A DNA stretch of 64,000 nt, taken from the NCBI GenBank assembly GCA_016490735.1, contig JAEMWC010000388.1:1-64000 (forward strand). Reading direction: 5' to 3'. This DNA comes from Pachyseris speciosa (Eukaryota; Cnidaria; Anthozoa; Scleractinia; Pachyseridae). Made by a program: the position numbers and the translations under genes. Within the stretch, counting starts at the first letter, position 1; each line of letters begins with the position of its first letter. The notes beneath the pieces are model-generated. The model made no database searches and was not told the origin of the DNA. It worked only from the letters and a program-made list of their open reading frames with translations. Positions 59,741 to 64,000 of this stretch are shown one piece after another.

Positions 59741-60840
59741 TACCCTGGGTGCCAGAGGTAATTTTTTCGTTTGAAGGAGGGAATTCGCATCAACGAGGCG
59801 CGAAGCGCCGAGAGGAAAAAAATAACCTCTGGTCGCACGAATGCTGAACCTCATTTCCGTGTGGTTTTCGTGTATCAGATATCCCACCAAACCGGTTTTC
59901 GATGGGCGGGGAGACCGTGTCTGGCTGTTATCATTTTTGACATTTCTGACATCCGATCGCTAAAAACAATCGCACGTGAAGCGAATCGATCGCTAAAAAT
60001 AATCGCACGTGAAGCGAACCGTGAAAAACTTCCCTGTATGTGGAAAAATGTCGAGGAAGGTTGTGACTCCGGTAAAAATTGTTCGCTCATCCGTCGACGA
60101 TATTTGCAGAGTTTACAACATAAGTTTGATCATTTATGGCTACGGGAAGCTTAACGTATTTCAAGGCGAAAATGCGAAGAAGCAAAACATTGCGGCGCGA
60201 TTATCCGCTGTTCTGGATTTCCCGTTTGTAAACAAGGTGATGCATCTTCGCTGTCATCTCCAAGAGAGCAGGCTGCAATTCCGCGATTGGCAAGCTCTTG
60301 AATATGTGAGTCAATAAGGGCAGTGAGTGGACAGATCACCAAAAGAACTGCATTCTTTGGGTAGTCAAAGCCTTGATCATGTAGGTTGGCACAAATTGCT
60401 GGAACAAGTTGAAAGATCAAGGATTTTCCACAATTCGTCGGTAAAACGGCCAACACATCCTTCCGTTTCAGGAAAGCCAACAACGCTTCTTCTTGCACTG
60501 GTTTTAATGCAACAATATCGGAAAATTTAGACTCCAAAGCGACCTGAACAGCATTTCGAAACGCACAAAAGAATCCACGATCGTCGATGGCAGCCGCCAT
60601 ATCGATGCTTGCACTTGCTTTCTATTCAACATCGAAACCGGTTTGTCGGCTGGGAAACCACGCTTTTTCTAAGCCAATCATAGTTGTTGTTTATTTGAAG
60701 AACCAATCAGCGGACTAGGACAAATTCGGTCCTGTGGAAATGAATATCTCTGCTCGTGCGACCAGAGGCCCGTCTCTCGCGTTCTATTTTGGCTTTTCAG
60801 GGATATTTATTTTTTTCAACGGGCCTCTGGAGCCAGGGTA
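59741..60840. mobile_element. 1100-bp Mutator-like element carrying a RecQ-helicase ORF
   Basis: Inverted ends TACCCTGGGTGCCAGAGG and CCTCTGGAGCCAGGGTA, extended by GGTCGCACGA blocks near 59834 and 60759. They are flanked by the perfect 9-bp duplication ACAGAAAGA (59732-59740 and 60841-60849). A 9-bp duplication with long inverted ends is the Mutator-like (MULE) pattern. The interior has no MULE transposase frame but does have the RecQ-like ORF (60600 to 60151, minus). It is either a helicase-encoding element or a captured gene fragment. Confidence 0.72.
60151..60600 (-). CDS. RecQ-like DNA helicase N-terminal fragment inside a TIR element
   Basis: A 149-codon frame. An N-terminal segment (GFFCAFRNAVQVALESKF) leads to the Q-motif-like LKPVQEEALLAFLKRKDVLA and a Walker A that reads PTNCGKSLIFQ, where RecQ has PTGxGKS. 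Motif Ia follows (VLLVICPLTALIDSHIQEL), then NRGIAACSLG. It stops before the DEAH box (motif II) and lacks motifs III-VI, RQC and HRDC. Unwinding activity is therefore not expected from this piece alone. ORF and termini lie within one element with a target duplication. It could be exon 1 of a spliced transposon gene or a captured fragment. The Gly-to-Asn/Cys change in the P-loop suggests decay. Confidence 0.68.
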   Translation of the reverse strand: MAAAIDDRGFFCAFRNAVQVALESKFSDIVALKPVQEEALLAFLKRKDVLAVLPTNCGKSLIFQLVPAICANLHDQGFDYPKNAVLLVICPLTALIDSHIQELANRGIAACSLGDDSEDASPCLQTGNPEQRIIAPQCFASSHFRLEIR

Positions 60841-61325
60841 ACAGAAAGAAGTATTAGTCGTTACAATTATAATGAAATACGAGCTTCAGATCATTTTATG
60901 ATGTAGTTTTAGCTATCCCTCCATGACAGGACCGATGTTACCAAGGAGAACTCGCGCGCCGAGAAGAATTGAAATTGGCACTGGAGAGCCAACACATCCT
61001 GTGACCGCACAACACTATTACAGGCGAATATAGTTTGAGGCTTTTGACTTTATGATGAATGCTATTGACCAGCGTTTTGACCAGCCAAGCTTTGATACGT
61101 ATGCGAAGATTGAGTCTCTCTTAATTAAGACTCTCAATTGTCAAGACAAATCCGAAGAGCTAAAGTTTATGGAAAAACTTTATAACGATGATGTTAATAT
61201 TTCAATGTTAACTGCCCAGATGGAAATTTTACAAACCTGCTGAAGGATGGTGATTATTCGCATTTTGACGACATCATAGTAAAAATTAAAGAACTACCCA
61301 ACCCAGAACGGGAAATGATAAATAA

Positions 61326-61467
61326 TGGTAATTGAACTGAGTGGAGTGCAATTTGGTCTGAAATCATACGCGTGATTCAAAATCGAACAAGCGCGCAGCG
61401 CGAGTTCCATTTGAAATCACCAGTATGATTTCAGACCAAAATTGCATGACACGAGGTTCAATTACCA
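61326..61467. mobile_element. 142-bp MITE inside the hAT transposase remnant
   Basis: Ends TGGTAATTGAAC and inverse, with an inner inverted pair GGTCTGAAATCATAC / GTATGATTTCAGACC around a GCGCGCAGCGCG core. No clear target duplication. Confidence 0.75.
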
Positions 61468-61592
61468 CTTTATTACAGCCATTTCGAAATCACAGTTTTT
61501 TTGTCAATATTAATATTTGCTTATCCATGAAATTTGATAGGTTAGTATTATTTCACTTTCATTTTGATCGGTTACAGAAAGGATGCGATTTA

Positions 61593-62007
61593 AGCCGGTT
61601 ACAGACGAGCAAGTTTTCCTTGACAAGTTTTGACTTGACAAATTTTATTTGCTGGTGTGTAAAGAAAAACTTGTCAAATTTTTCCTTGACAAGTGCACTT
61701 GTTCAAAAACTAGCATGCTAGTTTTTGAACAAGTGGACTTGTTAAGGAAAAACTTGACACATCGCAGAACTTGCTCGTCTGTATGGGTCAACAAGGAAAA
61801 CTTGTCAAAAAAATTGCCGTCCGCTGTGTAATTGAATTGCTGGCTACAGTGAATATTTGTCAAAGGAAATTTGTTCATTCGTTCACACCAGCAAATAAAA
61901 CTTGTCAAGGCAAAACTTGCCAAAGAAAACTTGTCGTTCATAAACATGAGCAACTAAAAATTGTCAATGACACTTGTCAAGGAAAACTTGCTCGTCTGTA
62001 ACCGGCT
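61593..62007. mobile_element. 415-bp Harbinger-like MITE inside the hAT remnant
   Basis: Ends AGCCGGTTACAGACGAGCAA and inverse, flanked by TTA (61590-61592 and 62008-62010). The interior is many inverted and direct ACTTGTCAAGG units, with a near-perfect palindrome around GCATGC (about 61696-61733). Overlapping ORFs on both strands are repeat-derived. Confidence 0.8.
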
Positions 62008-62678
62008 TTAGAGTAAAAAATGGTGCGATTTGGGATTGCAAGGATCACCAGTGATTTCAAAATGAATGTAATAAAAGAAGTTATCACGTTATGTGAGCTC
62101 ATTCTCGTAAATCCGGCAACCGGTGTAGCCGGTGAAAGATCCTTTTCGACTGCTCGGAGGCTAAAAACATGGCTCCGTTCAAGGATGAACCAGGGACGAT
62201 TTAGTAACCTGACAGTGTTAAACACACACAAAGAAAGAACTGACAGGCTTTCCACCATTGACATCGCAAACGAATTTACCGACCGCAACACAAACAGAAA
62301 GCGTAAATTTGGCACTTTTCAAGTAATGCTGTGCAGTAACTTTAATATCATTTACTTAATTATTTTCAGTTACCGTTTTGTTAAATTTCAGAGCCATGGA
62401 AATATTTTGAATGAATAATTAAACAATTATTGAACTCGGCTTTTGTATGATATGAAGATATGCAGATCTCGGAGGGTGAATTATACAGCGTTGAGTTCAA
62501 GGCAGCTCAAGCAAAATCGTAATTACAGGTAATTACAGGTTGATATCAGCAGTATAACAGTCTATGATATTTCAATTTAGTGATGGTGAATTTTGAAACC
62601 CGAGAGCAACATCCCTGAAGATGTGGAAAAAATTAATAGTTTTATTGGTATAAAAGCATTCTCCGTCACTTTATGCCC

Positions 62679-63001
62679 TAGCCTCCTTCGCAGACGTCTT
62701 TGGGTTCGTCACGAGTTCCTTGCCCACGAACGTCTGCTGAACTGAACTGCCACTTCCGTTCGCCGGCGGTTAGCCTTTGTTTTGAACTAACCAATAACGA
62801 GCTGCGGAAGAATGGAAATCGACACCCGATTCACGTGCATCGTCTGTGAAAATAATCCCGAAGTCGAAGTCCTACTTTCAAAAAATTGGAAAACGAACTA
62901 TGATTGGCTAACCACCGCGAACGGAAGTGGCAGTTCAGTTCAGCAGACGTTAGTGGGCAAGGAACGCGTGACCAGCCCAAAGACGTCTGCGAAGGAGGCT
63001 A
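62679..63001. mobile_element. 323-bp Mutator-like MITE with 9-bp duplication
   Basis: Arms of about 110 bp starting TAGCCTCCTTCGCAGACGTC, with the inverse ending at 63001. They are flanked by the perfect 9-bp duplication TTTATGCCC (62670-62678 and 63002-63010). The short core is unique. No ORF other than fold-back frames. Confidence 0.85.
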
Positions 63002-63093
63002 TTTATGCCCCCTTCCCCAAATTTCGTCCACACGTTCTTCTTTAGCCCCCCCCCCCCCCCCTCCCCCCACTCAAAAACTTGCTGCGCGGTCCC

Positions 63094-64000
63094 TCTAATT
63101 CCCTGCAGGTTTAACGGGTTTAACGAACGTTGCGTTTACCGCCAAGTGTCCCCCGATGGCGAGGACATATCTTGAGTTGATCAATGTTTTGCGGGCGTGA
63201 AAAGTGATGCGCTCTTGCGAGAATAAGCTCAACTTATCAATAGTACTCATGCTTATCTATAGTACGGCTGCAGTTGAGCAATGGCATGCAAGACTTTGAC
63301 AGACATTATCCTTGCTACTGAAACCACATTGCCCGCCAACGATCTCTTGAAATGAACACGTTCCACCTTCCATAGAGTAAAAACATGATTTCCGCACTCT
63401 AGTGCAAAGCCCTGACCGTGGGGATTGGTCGATTCACGTCTTTGGCAAAGACGCGCAAACACTATTTGCGCAACCTGGAATTCAGCTAAGTAGGGGTGGA
63501 ACGAATTCATGTAGCCTTAAGGTAATTCCCCTGAAAAGGATGTACTATTAAGATTTTTTTCAGACTTGGCACGAATGATAGTCATGCATAGGACATTGAA
63601 AAAATGCAATAAAAAGGTGGGGTCACCGTGCTTGTTTTAGCCCTGCATACTCGTTGTTCTAAGTGTTTTTACGGAGTTGTGCGAGAAATGTTCGAAGCAT
63701 GAACAACTGAAGAAAGCTGTTATTATGTAGCAAAAACTATGAATAGTAGTGAAAACTAGAGCCTAATTGTTTTTCTGGGCTATATTCTTTTAGTATTGTG
63801 ATTTCAAATTGCCCGATCTTGCAAATAATGAGAGGAAATTGGACCACTTCGTCATCATCTCAAACTCCTTCCTAGCTCCAAACGCAGAGTTTCACCCCAG
63901 TTATATATAAATAATCCAACTTCTACTATTAAACTTTTTTTCTCCTTAAAATATGTTTTTCGTGTGCCTATTACAAGTACATTACACCAATAAAAAAGGG
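63094..64000. other. Intergenic; nothing recognised
   Basis: AT-rich, with an 85-codon minus ORF (63253-63510) lacking motifs. Confidence 0.35.

Larger units (their letters stand above)
60929..62418 (+). pseudogene. hAT transposase C-terminal coding region, interrupted
   Basis: The frame reads APRRIEIGTGEPTHPVTAQH, an in-frame TAG near 61028, then FDFMMNAIDQRFDQPSFDTY and KIESLLIKTLN. A shift near 61235 leads into LLKDGDYSHFDDII and KELPNPEREMINN. After two MITEs (61326-61467, 61593-62007) the diagnostic hAT dimerisation block appears: LCELILVNPATGVAGERSFS, ARRLKTWLRSRMNQGRF and LTVLNTHKERTD, with DIANEFTDRN. This is the ZMYM/TTF-like hAT C-terminus. The N-terminal DNA-binding region is missing. 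Confidence 0.82.
59545..63093 (+). mobile_element. hAT element broken up by later insertions
   Basis: Short inverted ends AGGGACCGC (59546) and GCGGTCCCT (ending 63092), with poly-C subterminal runs (59581-59599, 63044-63061). Near-matching flanks are CTAAATC and CTAATTC. The interior carries hAT transposase C-terminal coding sequence (60929-62418). Four other elements are nested inside it: 59741-60840, 61326-61467, 61593-62007 and 62679-63001. Without them it would be about 1.5 kb. Confidence 0.55.

Noticed and set aside
61645..62001. Overlapping ORFs of 60-102 codons on both strands
   Set aside because: They come from inverted ACTTGTCAAGG units of the 415-bp MITE.
62812..63098. 64- and 77-codon ORFs
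   Set aside because: They run through the arm of the 323-bp MITE and the poly-C tract.

Overview
The window is animal nuclear DNA, most likely from an anthozoan cnidarian such as a stony coral or sea anemone. That is an inference from three things: a spliced transmembrane-type prolyl 4-hydroxylase, single-exon ankyrin and GPCR genes, and a dense mix of decayed L1/Tx1-like LINE, Penelope-like, hAT, Mutator-like, Harbinger-like and piggyBac-like elements. There are no operons, and most long ORFs are chance or satellite frames.

Host genes. The 3' end of a plus-strand FG-GAP/transmembrane protein gene lies at 821-1617. A 534-aa two-block ankyrin protein is encoded by one exon on the minus strand at 4589-6193. 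An 11-exon prolyl 4-hydroxylase gene (P4HTM-like, 448 aa) runs on the minus strand from 23758 down to 14994. All of its splice phases agree, and it carries a signal peptide, an EF-hand, and the HxD...H...K site. A single-exon rhodopsin-class GPCR is at 37001-38002. A run of seven phase-compatible plus-strand exons at 49571-52446 forms a small coiled-coil gene of unknown function. A few exon-like segments at 29-32 kb could not be assigned.

Mobile and repetitive DNA. From 11 to 14.3 kb there are a LINE fragment, decayed ~300-bp tandem repeats and a Penelope-like GIY-YIG remnant with a hammerhead-like motif. P4HTM introns hold a piggyBac-like MITE with TTAA ends and a Harbinger-like MITE that touches a splice donor. 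From 25 to 41 kb there are a broken RecQ-like helicase fragment, minisatellites, nested MITEs and a duplicated block flanking the GPCR gene. A decayed L1/Tx1-like LINE lies at 41783-45706.

The most unusual part is 45.7-56.9 kb. Three arms, each made of a 25-bp satellite plus a near-identical unique segment, are arranged direct, inverted, direct. The first two enclose the coiled-coil gene, as in a foldback-type element or a large inverted duplication. From 58.3 to 63.1 kb there is a 1068-bp inverted-repeat element, then a stack of insertions in a hAT element. One of these is a 1100-bp Mutator-like element with a perfect 9-bp target duplication that carries a RecQ-helicase N-terminal ORF.
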